Positions 50,462 to 58,927 of a DNA stretch of 64,000 nucleotides are shown here, piece after piece (position 1 is the first letter of the stretch; each line of letters starts with the position of its first letter). The position numbers were made by a program, and so were the translations under genes. This DNA is from Rhizobiales bacterium Ga0077545 (GTDB lineage Bacteria > Pseudomonadota > Alphaproteobacteria > Rhizobiales > Methylopilaceae): contig LNEV01000001.1 in the NCBI GenBank assembly GCA_001464335.1, positions 1 to 64,000 on the forward strand, read 5' to 3'. The notes under the pieces were generated by a model, which saw nothing but the letters and a program-made list of their open reading frames with translations, had not been told where the DNA came from and did not search any database.

Positions 50462-52117
50462 ATGCCGAAGGGCTCTGATCTGTTCATCGCCGCGCTCGAG
50501 AACGAGGGTGTGGACCGCATATTCGGTGTCCCCGGCGAAGAAAATCTCGACCTGCTGGAGTCGTTACGAACGTCCCGGATCAAACTGATCCTGACGCGCC
50601 ATGAGCAGGCAGCCGCCTTCATGGCTGCGACACACGGGCGGCTCACGGGCAGACCCGGCGTCTGCCTCGCTACACTCGGACCCGGCGCTCTGAATTTCTC
50701 GACTGCCGCGGCCTACGCTCATCTCGGGGCCATGCCGATGGTGCTCATTACCGGTCAAAAGCCGATCATGAGTGCGGGCCAAGCACGCTTTCAGATTGTG
50801 GACATTGTCGCTTCGATGAAGCCGCTGACCAAGATGACACGTCAGATTGTCAGCGCGGCCAGCATTCCGGCGACAGTCCGGGATGCGTTCCGTGTCGCCG
50901 CAGAAGAGCGGCCTGGGCCGGTGCATCTGGAACTCCCGGAAGACATCGCAGGCCAGAAGGTCGACGACGTCGCTGTCATTGCGATCCACTCAACTGCCCG
51001 TGCCATCGCCCCTTCCGCCGCGCTTGATGGCGCCGCCGAGCTCATCATCGCCGCAAAACGCCCGCTGGTCATGATCGGAGCGGCCGGCAACCGTCCTTGC
51101 CTGGTCGATGCGTTGTCCAACTTCGTGAAACGCACCCGCCTCCCGTTTTTCAACACCCAGATGGGCAAAGGCGCCGTCACGGACTGTTCAAGCTTCTACA
51201 TGGGGACCGCTGCCCTCACGGAGGGCGATTATGTCCACGAGGCCGTCGAGCATGCCGACCTCATTGTTGCCATCGGCCACGATACGGTCGAAAAGCCGCC
51301 TTTTCTGATGAAGAGCGCAGGTGGCCCTCGCGTTATTCATGTGGGCTATCAGTCCGCCACGGTCGAGCAGGTCTACCATCCTGATGTCGAGGTGATCGGC
51401 GACATCGCAACGACGGTAGAGGCTCTCGGCGAGCGTTTGAATGACCGGATGTCTCCCGATCAAGGCATGCTCGACTTGCGCGAGAAGATACTTGCCCGCA
51501 TCGACGACCGCGCGGAAGAAGACCGCTTTCCTCTCACCCCTCAGCGGATCATCCACGATGTCCGCAAGGTGATGCCGAAGGACGGTATCGTCTGTCTCGA
51601 CAACGGCATGTACAAAATTTGGTTCGCCCGCAACTATCGGACTCACGCTGCCAACACGCTCCTTCTGGACAACGCGTTGGCCACGATGGGGGCCGGGCTG
51701 CCGTCCGCAATGATGGCGTCGATGTTGCACCCCACACGGCGGGTGATGGCCGTCTGCGGTGATGGCGGGTTCATGATGAATTCGCAGGAAATGGAAACTG
51801 CCGTCCGGCTCGGGCTCAACCTCGTTGTGATGATCCTCAACGACAGCGCCTATGGGATGATCCGCTGGAAGCAGGCGGTCGACGGCTTCGAGGATTTCGG
51901 CATGACCTTCGGAAATCCCGATTTTGTACGATACGCGGAGGCTTACGGCGCAAAAGGGACGCGAGTGAGGGGCGTCGAAGAGCTCGTGCCTACATTGGAA
52001 GCCGCCTTCGCCGGTGGTGGCGTCCAACTGGTCGATGTTCCGATAGACTACTCGGAAAACACGCGTGTGCTCGTCGATGAGTTGCGAAGCCGCACGCCTA
52101 ATGTGGAATGCATGTGA
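50462..52117 (+). CDS. Acetolactate-synthase-like ThDP enzyme
   Basis: A 551-residue three-domain ThDP enzyme. The catalytic Glu48 is in LTRHEQAAAFMAATHGRLTG, the PP domain carries the ThDP/Mg motif GDGGFMMNSQEMETAV near residue 433 ending in NDSAYGMIRWKQ, as in AlsS-type catabolic acetolactate synthases. No regulatory small-subunit gene follows, which also favours a catabolic or side-pathway enzyme over biosynthetic IlvB. Other ThDP lyases or decarboxylases (for example oxalyl-CoA or sulfoacetaldehyde enzymes) are less likely by motif. It stands alone as a transcription unit. Confidence 0.8.
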   Translation: MPKGSDLFIAALENEGVDRIFGVPGEENLDLLESLRTSRIKLILTRHEQAAAFMAATHGRLTGRPGVCLATLGPGALNFSTAAAYAHLGAMPMVLITGQKPIMSAGQARFQIVDIVASMKPLTKMTRQIVSAASIPATVRDAFRVAAEERPGPVHLELPEDIAGQKVDDVAVIAIHSTARAIAPSAALDGAAELIIAAKRPLVMIGAAGNRPCLVDALSNFVKRTRLPFFNTQMGKGAVTDCSSFYMGTAALTEGDYVHEAVEHADLIVAIGHDTVEKPPFLMKSAGGPRVIHVGYQSATVEQVYHPDVEVIGDIATTVEALGERLNDRMSPDQGMLDLREKILARIDDRAEEDRFPLTPQRIIHDVRKVMPKDGIVCLDNGMYKIWFARNYRTHAANTLLLDNALATMGAGLPSAMMASMLHPTRRVMAVCGDGGFMMNSQEMETAVRLGLNLVVMILNDSAYGMIRWKQAVDGFEDFGMTFGNPDFVRYAEAYGAKGTRVRGVEELVPTLEAAFAGGGVQLVDVPIDYSENTRVLVDELRSRTPNVECM

Positions 52118-52630
52118 CGGCTGATCGCCGCGAAATGAAGGATAAGAAGATTCGGCGCCTTGGAACAGCCCGACCATCTGCCGCTCCGATGTCGGTAACG
52201 CACGCTGGACATAGCAATGGCCGCAGCCGTAATGGTACATCAGGCGAGATGTAGCGCGCGAAAATAGGCGAAAGAAGGGGTTATTCGCGGGTGATTCGAG
52301 GGGCATGGAGAATGGGCGAGGCGAAAATCTATCGACATAAACGTATGTACGTAAAATAATTTACATTAAGTTAGCTGGCGGAGAGCCGTGGATTCGAACC
52401 ATTGTTGCGATTCCTGGCTCCGGAATGGCGTGACAATTTTGGCCGTTCTCCGGGCGGAAAATTCCGGTCGCATGGACTTCCATGTAAGCAGTCACAACAA
52501 CTTGCAGACCATAACTAGGTCAGTGCCCAGGGATATTGGCCGCATGACGGGACAATCGGGATCTGGGTTCTGCTGACAGAGCTTCGTCTGCGCGGAGCGA
52601 GAAACGGTGTAAACTGACGGTGCGGTCATT
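52118..52630. other. 513-bp non-coding stretch with island boundary
   Basis: No convincing gene. The only recognised element is the tRNA-Ser 3'-end fragment at 52376-52401. The sequence around 52330-52375 is notably AT-richer than its surroundings (ACGTAAAATAATTTACATTA). Confidence 0.5.
52376..52401 (-). repeat. tRNA-Ser 3'-end fragment, probable att site
   Basis: On the minus strand the sequence reads GGTTCGAATC-C-ACGGCTCTCCGCCA, the T-arm, the 3' acceptor strand and encoded CCA of a tRNA, most like tRNA-Ser. The matching 5' acceptor strand, D arm, anticodon arm and variable arm are absent upstream, so this is not a functional gene. Partial tRNA 3' ends are the usual footprint of tyrosine-integrase elements that insert into tRNA genes. 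Confidence 0.65.
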
Positions 52631-53311
52631 CTACAACAACGCCGGTCGTCCGATCTCTGAAACCATCTGCCGGATCCGCCGTCGCCCGGCCGACGCGATA
52701 TGCGCTCGCGCGGCACGCTCTGCGCCATCGGCGTCGCGGGCTGCAATCATGCGGATGATTTCCGAGTGTTGTTCGTGTGCCTCCCGCGCGCGTTCCGGAT
52801 CACCAAGCAGCGTCGGCAGCAAAGAGACCGTCGCGCTGATCGTATCCAATCCGCGTAGAAGATAACGATTATGGGCTGCAAGGCAGATCAGCCCGTGAAT
52901 GCGGTCGTTGACCTGTGACATCGCGGCGGCGTTATCGAGCACGTGAGCCTCATGCGCGATGAGCTGCTCCATCGCTTCGATCTCGGGTGCTGATGCGTGC
53001 TGTGCAGCAAGGCGCGAGGCCGTGCCCTCAAGCGCTTCGCGCATCGTGTAGAGCTCGACCATCATCTGATGATCCGGCTTTGTGATGACCAGGCCGCGCC
53101 GCGGCTCATGGGTGAGCAGACCTTCAGCTTCAAGCTTGTAGATCGCCTCGCGAACCGGCGTTCGCGACAGTCCCAGCCGCTCACACAGCTCAACTTCGGT
53201 CACCCGTGTTCCGGCGACGAAATCCCCCACCCGGATCGCTTCCCGGATGCGCAGATAGGCCCCCTGACCGAGGTCCCGCGGCCCGCTGTCCGAATCGTCA
53301 CTTTTAGCCAT
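52631..53311 (-). CDS. GntR-family regulator (FCD type)
   Basis: A 226-residue FadR-subfamily GntR regulator: winged HTH (AYLRIREAIRVGDFVAGTRV, ERLGLSRTPVREAIYKLEAE) and FCD domain (RIHGLICLAAHNRYLLRGLD, HEQHSEIIRMIAARDADGAE) with His residues in metal-site spacing. The ATG at 53311 has GGAGGGTCGA upstream; the longer frame would read through the operator region. Divergent from the prpD/tct operon (53395 on), which it most likely represses. Confidence 0.87.
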   Translation of the reverse strand: MAKSDDSDSGPRDLGQGAYLRIREAIRVGDFVAGTRVTEVELCERLGLSRTPVREAIYKLEAEGLLTHEPRRGLVITKPDHQMMVELYTMREALEGTASRLAAQHASAPEIEAMEQLIAHEAHVLDNAAAMSQVNDRIHGLICLAAHNRYLLRGLDTISATVSLLPTLLGDPERAREAHEQHSEIIRMIAARDADGAERAARAHIASAGRRRIRQMVSEIGRPALL

Positions 53312-53326
53312 TCGACCCTCCGGGAG

Positions 53327-53382
53327 TTGACATAGCATCAAAATAGTGGAGGCATCTAGATGCGATAAGATACAGTTGTATC
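53327..53382. promoter_or_regulatory. Divergent control region with two palindromes
   Basis: TTGACA (53327-53332) is a candidate -35 box for the rightward operon. Downstream lie GCATCTAGATGC (53352-53363), a perfect 12-bp palindrome, and GATACA-GT-TGTATC (53369-53382), perfect 6-bp arms. The latter resembles GntR/FadR-type operators and ends 12 bases before the first ATG. Confidence 0.5.
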
Positions 53383-53394
53383 CAAGAGGGTGCC

Positions 53395-54777
53395 ATGGGA
53401 CTTCAGGAAGCAGTCGAGCCGATTTCCAGCGAAATGACGGATCTCGTACGGTATGTGACCGGCGCGCTGTCGGCTCCTCTGCCACCTGATGTGGCGGAGA
53501 AGGGCAAGCACCACATCCTGGACAGCCTTGCTGCGATCCTGTCCGGCTCGCGTATGCGTGCCGGAGAACTCGCCGCTTCCTATGTCAAGCAGCAGGGCGG
53601 CAGTCCCGATTGTACGGTCATCGGCAGTTCATTCCTCACCAATGCGGCGAACGCGGCTCTGGCCAACGGCATGGCCGGCCATGCCGATGAAACCGACGAC
53701 TCACATTTTCGCGGCCGCTATCACCCCGGCTGCGGGATCGTGCCGGGCGCGCTTGCCGCCGCCGAAATCGCGCAGAGTTCCGGCGTCGATTTTCTGAAGG
53801 CTGTCGTGCTTGGCTACGACGTCGGGACTCGTTTCAACCTGTCGATGGGACAAACAGGCGCTTATGGCGGTGGTCATAGTACGCATACCGTTGGCGTGTT
53901 GTTCGGCGCTTCGGCGGCGGCAGCCGCTCTCCTAAAGCATTCGCAAGAGCAGACGCGGCATCAGTTCTCTTATTCGATCCAGCAGGCCTGCGGGCTGCCC
54001 TATTGGGCGCGCGACCGCGAGCACATTGAAAAGGCGTTCGACTTCGGTGGTCTCGGCGCGCGCAATGCGCTGTCGGCGGCGACGATGGTCAATCTTGGCT
54101 TCACGGGCGTCGACGACGGGCTGTCGGGCTACAATAATTTCTTCACGATCTTTGCGCCTGCCAACGGCCGTCCCGAGGAAATCTCGAAGGAACTGGGCAC
54201 GCGCTTCGAGATCATGGACGCGACCATCAAGAAATGGTGTGTCGGCTCACCGATCCAGGGCGCGCTCGATGCGGTGATGGGGCTCATCGCGGCACATCAA
54301 GTAAAGGCAGACGAGGTTGAATCGATCGTCGCGACACTGCCCGATGACCGCGCAAATATCGTCAGCAACCGGTCCATGCCGGATATCTGCCTGCAGCATC
54401 TCGTTGCAATCGCGCTGATCGACGGTGGATTGACGTTCGCATCGGCACATGACGAAGAGCGGATGAAGGATCCGCGCGTTCTTGCCTTGCGCGAGCGGAT
54501 GGATCTGAAGGCGAGCGCGGAGCTCACCGCCGCAAGGCCGCCGCGCCAGGTGATCCTTGCCATACGGACGAAAGATGGTCGCGAGCTGCGCCATCATACG
54601 CAAGCGGTGAAGGGCACGCCGGCCAATCCGATGACGCGCATTGAGGTCGCAGAGAAAGCGCTCGATCTGACCGCGCCGATCATCGGGAAAGAAAAAGCGC
54701 AGGCACTCAACGATGCGATCCTCGACATCGAAAACCTAAAGTCGGTTGTCGACCTCCGTCCTCTGCTGCAGGTATAA
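53395..54777 (+). CDS. MmgE/PrpD family protein (first copy)
   Basis: A 460-residue MmgE/PrpD protein, a family that includes 2-methylcitrate dehydratase, cis-aconitate decarboxylase and iminodisuccinate epimerase. Signature stretches are HHILDSLAAILSGSRMRAGE, ALANGMAGHADETDDSH, HPGCGIVPGALAAAE, KKWCVGSPIQGALDAVMGL and a C-terminal small domain (PANPMTRIEVAEKALDL). Substrate expected to be a di- or tricarboxylate. First gene of an operon with an isopropylmalate-dehydrogenase-like enzyme and a TTT transporter; only one base separates it from the next gene. Confidence 0.88.
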   Translation: MGLQEAVEPISSEMTDLVRYVTGALSAPLPPDVAEKGKHHILDSLAAILSGSRMRAGELAASYVKQQGGSPDCTVIGSSFLTNAANAALANGMAGHADETDDSHFRGRYHPGCGIVPGALAAAEIAQSSGVDFLKAVVLGYDVGTRFNLSMGQTGAYGGGHSTHTVGVLFGASAAAAALLKHSQEQTRHQFSYSIQQACGLPYWARDREHIEKAFDFGGLGARNALSAATMVNLGFTGVDDGLSGYNNFFTIFAPANGRPEEISKELGTRFEIMDATIKKWCVGSPIQGALDAVMGLIAAHQVKADEVESIVATLPDDRANIVSNRSMPDICLQHLVAIALIDGGLTFASAHDEERMKDPRVLALRERMDLKASAELTAARPPRQVILAIRTKDGRELRHHTQAVKGTPANPMTRIEVAEKALDLTAPIIGKEKAQALNDAILDIENLKSVVDLRPLLQV

Positions 54778-54778
54778 A

Positions 54779-55867
54779 ATGGCAACGACACACATCCTCG
54801 TCCTCGAAGGAGATGGCATCGGGCCGGAAATCTCTGCGGCCACGGTCGAGGTGCTGAAACATGCCGCCAGCCTGTTCGAACTCGATCTCGGCTTCTCCTA
54901 TGCCGAGATCGGCTTTGCCGCGCTGAAAGCCACGGGCACAACTTTTCCCGAATCCGTTTACGAACAGGCCCGCGCTGCTGACGGTATCGTTCTCGGGCCC
55001 GTGTCGCACAATGATTATCCGCCGGTCGCCGAGGGCGGGCGCAATCCGTCGGGCGATCTTCGGCGGCGGCTTGATCTCTTCGCCAATATCCGCCCGGCCC
55101 GGGCGCGCGCCGGATTTCCGCCGCGCTGCGGCAAGCCGATCGACCTTGTGACGGTGCGCGAAAACACCGAAGGCTTCTACGCCGACCGTTCGATGTTCGT
55201 GGGGCCAGGCGAGTTCATGCCGACTCCCGATCTTGCGATATCGATGCGTAAGGTCACGCGCTCGAGTTCGCTGAGGATCGCCGAAACCGGATTTTCACTG
55301 GCCGCCAAGCGGCGAAAAAAAATCGTCGCCGTGCACAAGGCGAATGTGCTGCGCGTGTCGGACGGGCTTTTCCTCGAATGCGTACGTGAGGTGGCAAGAA
55401 AGTATCCAGAGGTCGAGTATTCGGAGCAACTCGTCGATTCCATGGCGGCACTGCTCGTCCGCGACTCCTCGGTGTTCGATGTCATCGTGACGACGAACAT
55501 GTTCGGCGACATTCTTTCGGATCAGGCTGGCGAGATCGCGGGCAGTCTCGGCCTTGCATCTTCCTTGAATGCCGGAGCCGGGAACGCGCTTGCGCAGGCC
55601 GCGCATGGCTCGGCGCCGACGATCGCCGGAAAAGATATCGCAAATCCGACGAGCCTGATCTCGTCATCGGCAATGCTTCTTGAATGGCTGGCCAGCCGAA
55701 ACGGAAATGCATCCTTCGCGTCCGCGGCGGCTGCCATCGAGACGGCGCTGGACGCTGTTCTCGCCGTGCCGGAATGGCGCACGCCCGATATCGGGGGCGC
55801 CTCAGGAACGAAAGCGTTCACGGCGCGCGTCATGGACGCCATGCGTTCGCAGTCAGGAAAGGCATAA
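54779..55867 (+). CDS. Isocitrate/isopropylmalate-dehydrogenase-family enzyme (tartrate-dehydrogenase-like)
   Basis: A 362-residue NAD(P)-dependent beta-decarboxylating dehydrogenase: LVLEGDGIGPEISAATVEVL, LVTVRENTEGFYADRSMF (substrate-binding Arg/Glu segment), VHKANVLRVSDGLFLE (catalytic Lys), DVIVTTNMFGDILSDQAGEI and AQAAHGSAPTIAGKDIANP. It oxidises and decarboxylates a 2-hydroxy dicarboxylate. With PrpD/MmgE proteins and a TTT importer it suggests import, hydration/dehydration, then oxidative decarboxylation of a tricarboxylate-like acid. The ATG at 54779 follows the prpD stop directly. Confidence 0.88.
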   Translation: MATTHILVLEGDGIGPEISAATVEVLKHAASLFELDLGFSYAEIGFAALKATGTTFPESVYEQARAADGIVLGPVSHNDYPPVAEGGRNPSGDLRRRLDLFANIRPARARAGFPPRCGKPIDLVTVRENTEGFYADRSMFVGPGEFMPTPDLAISMRKVTRSSSLRIAETGFSLAAKRRKKIVAVHKANVLRVSDGLFLECVREVARKYPEVEYSEQLVDSMAALLVRDSSVFDVIVTTNMFGDILSDQAGEIAGSLGLASSLNAGAGNALAQAAHGSAPTIAGKDIANPTSLISSSAMLLEWLASRNGNASFASAAAAIETALDAVLAVPEWRTPDIGGASGTKAFTARVMDAMRSQSGKA

Positions 55868-55869
55868 GC

Positions 55870-56340
55870 ATGAAAGACCTGATCGCAGGTGTGATTTTGC
55901 TGGTGTTGGCCGGGGTCTACTGGGTCGAAGCGAACGCCATTCCCGTCACCGGCTTCGGCGGATCGATTTCCGCACAGGGTCTGCCTAAATTTCTTGCCAT
56001 CGGCCTTGTCCTGACATCTCTGGCGTTGATCGGGCAGGCGATCTTGACACGGCGCGCTTCAGGGTCCGCCGAACTGAAAGAGGGGAGCGCGGTCTGGACA
56101 GCCGCCAACCATGCACGTGCGGCAGGCATCGTCGCAATCGGTGTTGGGTTTGTCATCGTCGTCGAGATCGTCGGCTTCGCACTCGCCGTTCTGCTGCTGT
56201 TGTTCGCAACGACCCTCTATATGGGCCAGCGGCTGGGGCCGAAGGTTTTTCTCGTATCCGTCGTGGGCGCCGCCGTGTTCTGGGCGATCTTCGTCAAGCT
56301 CCTCAACATTCCGTTGCCGAAAGGCCTGCTTCCGTTCTGA
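55870..56340 (+). CDS. TTT-family small membrane subunit (TctB), third system
   Basis: A 156-residue membrane protein beginning MKDLIAGVILLVLAGVYWVE, with LPKFLAIGLVLTSLALIGQA, IVAIGVGFVIVVEIVGFALA and a last segment AAVFWAIFVKLLNIPLPKG, the TctB pattern. It starts two bases after the dehydrogenase stop. Here tctB precedes tctC (B-C-A), unlike the two other systems in the window (C-B-A). Confidence 0.87.
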   Translation: MKDLIAGVILLVLAGVYWVEANAIPVTGFGGSISAQGLPKFLAIGLVLTSLALIGQAILTRRASGSAELKEGSAVWTAANHARAAGIVAIGVGFVIVVEIVGFALAVLLLLFATTLYMGQRLGPKVFLVSVVGAAVFWAIFVKLLNIPLPKGLLPF

Positions 56341-56385
56341 AGTCGGAGTAAATACGTCAATACAGAATGAAATTGGGAGGAAAAA

Positions 56386-57357
56386 ATGAAAATAATGAAT
56401 CATCGAAATCATCTGACCGCAGCGGCCTTCGTGGCTGCTTCCATGCTCCAGCCCGCCATGGCGCAGGACATCAAGTATCCTGTCGATACGGTCACGCTGA
56501 TCGTACACACATCGGCCGGCGGCGGCACGGACGTATTCCTGCGCGAAGCCGTGCGGCACCTCGAGCCGATCATGGGTGTGAAGTTCGTCGTGCAGAACAT
56601 GCCGGGCGGCGCTGGGGCCAAGGCGATGACTTATCTTGAGAAGGCGCCGAAAGACGGTTCGGTCCTTCTCGGCGTGACCGGCACCTATGTGAACACCTCT
56701 GTCACAACAAAACTCGAAACGCCCTATGATGCGCTGCAGCCCGTCGTGCGCTTCTTCCTCGATCCCTCCGTCGTCTATGTCCGCGCCGATAGCCCGATCA
56801 AGAACATGAAGGATCTTGTCGAATATGCGCGCGCCAATCCGGGCAAGCTGAAATATGGCCTTGCGACACCGACCTCGCAGGATCGCTATGGCGTCGAGCA
56901 ACTGCAGAAGATCGAAAACATCCAGATCAACGCGGTCGCGTTCGAGAGCGGCGGCGATCTGCAGATTTCGGTGTTGAACGGCACCCTCGATGTCGCGAAC
57001 GGGGAACCGCAGGAGATCAAGGCGCAGCTTGAGGCCGGAAAGTTCCGTGCGATTGGCATGCTGACCGAACAGCGCATCACCGCACTGCCGGACCTGGCAA
57101 CAGCCAAGGAACAGGGCGTCAATCTCAGCATGATCAAGTTCCGCGGGCTGACGGGACCGAAAGGTCTGCCCGACGATGTTCTGAAGGCGTGGGAGATCGC
57201 GGCGAAGAAACTGCTCGAAGATCCGGAGTTCAAGAAATACTACGAAGAAGGCGGTCTGATCCCCGCCGTGCAGGGCTCCGCCGACTTCACAGCGTTCATC
57301 GGGGACTTTGCGAAGACTCAGACGGAGTTCTTCACGGACATCGGCGTCATCAAGTAA
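56386..57357 (+). CDS. TTT-family substrate-binding protein (TctC), third system
   Basis: A 323-residue binding protein with a Sec-type signal (TAAAFVAASMLQPAMAQDIK) and VTLIVHTSAGGGTDVFLREA plus VVQNMPGGAGAKAMTYLEKA. GGGAGG lies 7 bases before the ATG. A strong terminator-like hairpin follows its stop, so the abundant binding protein would be made in excess over TctA. Confidence 0.9.
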   Translation: MKIMNHRNHLTAAAFVAASMLQPAMAQDIKYPVDTVTLIVHTSAGGGTDVFLREAVRHLEPIMGVKFVVQNMPGGAGAKAMTYLEKAPKDGSVLLGVTGTYVNTSVTTKLETPYDALQPVVRFFLDPSVVYVRADSPIKNMKDLVEYARANPGKLKYGLATPTSQDRYGVEQLQKIENIQINAVAFESGGDLQISVLNGTLDVANGEPQEIKAQLEAGKFRAIGMLTEQRITALPDLATAKEQGVNLSMIKFRGLTGPKGLPDDVLKAWEIAAKKLLEDPEFKKYYEEGGLIPAVQGSADFTAFIGDFAKTQTEFFTDIGVIK

Positions 57358-57369
57358 GCACAGCGACAG

Positions 57370-57400
57370 CAGCTCCCCGCCCGCGCGGGGAGCTGTTTTT
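57370..57400 (+). terminator. Intra-operon terminator/attenuator between tctC and tctA
   Basis: CAGCTCCCCG (57370-57379) and CGGGGAGCTG (57386-57395) make a perfect 10-bp stem followed by TTTTT. It is a canonical intrinsic terminator, 12 bases after the tctC stop and 23 before tctA. Partial read-through would set the ratio of binding protein to permease. Confidence 0.85.
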
Positions 57401-57422
57401 CCTTCTGCGACAGGAACATGTG

Positions 57423-58922
57423 ATGGATCTTCTCGGCGACGTTCTTGCTGGCATGACCAACTGGAAAATCGTTCTCGCGGCTTTTGCCGGCGTTCTCTGG
57501 GGCATTGTCGGCGGTTCGCTGCCAGGGGTCTCGGCCACGATAACCATCGCGCTCCTATTGCCGCTGACCTATGGCATGGATCCGACGGCGGCGATGGTGC
57601 TGCTTTGCGCCTGTTATGTTGGCGCCGAGTATGGGTGTTCGATCCCCGCCATTCTCATACGTACACCGGGAACGCCGGCGGCGGCCGCGACTGTCATAGA
57701 CGGTTATGCGATGCATCAGCAGGGCCGCGGTTCCGAAGCGCTCGGTATTTCCTTGGTGTCGGGCGTGATCGGAGGACTTGTTGGTCTTCTGATGCTTGCG
57801 ATGCTGTCGGAACCGCTGACGTGGGTGTCGCTGGCCTTTACCCCGCCGGCCTATTTTGCGCTCGGCGTTCTGGGTCTCAGCATTATCGCGAGCCTTTCCG
57901 ACGGTGCGCCGCTGAAGGGGCTGATTGCGGCAATCGTCGGTATGATGATTGCGACCGTGGGAACCGATCCCCTGACCGGTGTCGGCCGTTTCACCTATGG
58001 CAGCGCGGAACTCACGGGCGGCATTCATTTCGTCTTCGTTATGGTGGGCATGTTTGCCTTGAGCGAACTGATGATCGATGCCGGAAGCGGTGCGCTTCCG
58101 CAGATCAAGGCGGCGGTACTGAGGCTCAAACTGCCCGGCTGGAAAATGTCGAAGCGGATCGCGCGTCCGCAGGCGATCGGCGTGTTCTTCGGCCTGATCG
58201 AAGGGTGTCTGCCCGGCGGCGGTGCTTCGGTCGCGTCCTTTCTGTCCTACAACGAGGCGAAGCGCTGGTCGAAGCATCCGGAGGAGTTCGGCAAGGGCTC
58301 GCCGGAAGGCGTCGCCGCACCGGAAGCTGCGAACAACACCGTGGCTTCGACCTGCCTTATCCCGACGCTCAGTTTCGGTATTCCTGGGACGAGTTCGGCC
58401 GCAATTCTTCTTGGCGGCCTCGTTATGCACGGTCTTCAGCCCGGTCCCATGCTGTTCGAGAAGAACGATTTCCTCGGCGGCCTTTACGGCGGCCTTCTGG
58501 TCGCCAACCTGTCCCAGCTGTTCTGGGGCTTTGTGATCCTTGGTCCGTGTCTGTGGCTGGTAAGTCGTCCCCGTTCCTATCTGTCGGCGTTCATCTACGC
58601 GCTTGTCATGACGGGATCGCTCAGCGTTGGCCTGTCCTTGTTTGATTTGTGGATCGTCATCGCGGCGGGCGTCGTGGGCTATCTGATGCGCTGGCTTGGC
58701 TTCCCGTTCCTGCCGATGATTCTCGCCCTCGTGCTGGGTTATATGATCGAAGGGAATTTCCGGCGTTCGCTCTCTCTTTCGGGCGGCGATTACATGACCT
58801 TCCTCACGAACCCGGTTGCGGCCTTCCTTCTCGGCGCAGCTGTCCTGCTCGTCTGCGGATCGCTCGCCCGCGATCTCATGAACAAACGCCGACAGATGCG
58901 CGAAACCGCTGCTGCATCCTGA
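57423..58922 (+). CDS. TTT-family large membrane subunit (TctA), third system
   Basis: A 499-residue permease: GIVGGSLPGVSATITIALLL, VGAEYGCSIPAILIRTPGTP, EGCLPGGGASVASFLSYNEA and EAANNTVASTCLIPTLSFGI. The ATG at 57423 follows the attenuator. It diverges strongly from the other two TctA proteins, indicating a distinct ligand class. The second PrpD-like gene begins 5 bases after its stop. Confidence 0.9.
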   Translation: MDLLGDVLAGMTNWKIVLAAFAGVLWGIVGGSLPGVSATITIALLLPLTYGMDPTAAMVLLCACYVGAEYGCSIPAILIRTPGTPAAAATVIDGYAMHQQGRGSEALGISLVSGVIGGLVGLLMLAMLSEPLTWVSLAFTPPAYFALGVLGLSIIASLSDGAPLKGLIAAIVGMMIATVGTDPLTGVGRFTYGSAELTGGIHFVFVMVGMFALSELMIDAGSGALPQIKAAVLRLKLPGWKMSKRIARPQAIGVFFGLIEGCLPGGGASVASFLSYNEAKRWSKHPEEFGKGSPEGVAAPEAANNTVASTCLIPTLSFGIPGTSSAAILLGGLVMHGLQPGPMLFEKNDFLGGLYGGLLVANLSQLFWGFVILGPCLWLVSRPRSYLSAFIYALVMTGSLSVGLSLFDLWIVIAAGVVGYLMRWLGFPFLPMILALVLGYMIEGNFRRSLSLSGGDYMTFLTNPVAAFLLGAAVLLVCGSLARDLMNKRRQMRETAAAS

Positions 58923-58927
58923 GGCCG

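Noticed and set aside
5401-52353. Shared 11-mer GTATGTACGTA at 5401-5411 and 52343-52353
   Set aside because: Hundreds of 11-base matches are expected by chance in a window of this size; no matching gene context.
52376-52460. A complete tRNA-Ser gene on the minus strand
   Set aside because: Only the T arm and 3' acceptor/CCA are present; no 5' acceptor strand, D arm, anticodon arm or variable arm can be folded upstream.
52388-52576. A 62-codon plus-strand frame in the non-coding stretch
   Set aside because: It begins inside the tRNA remnant, has no SD and an unbiased composition; treated as chance.
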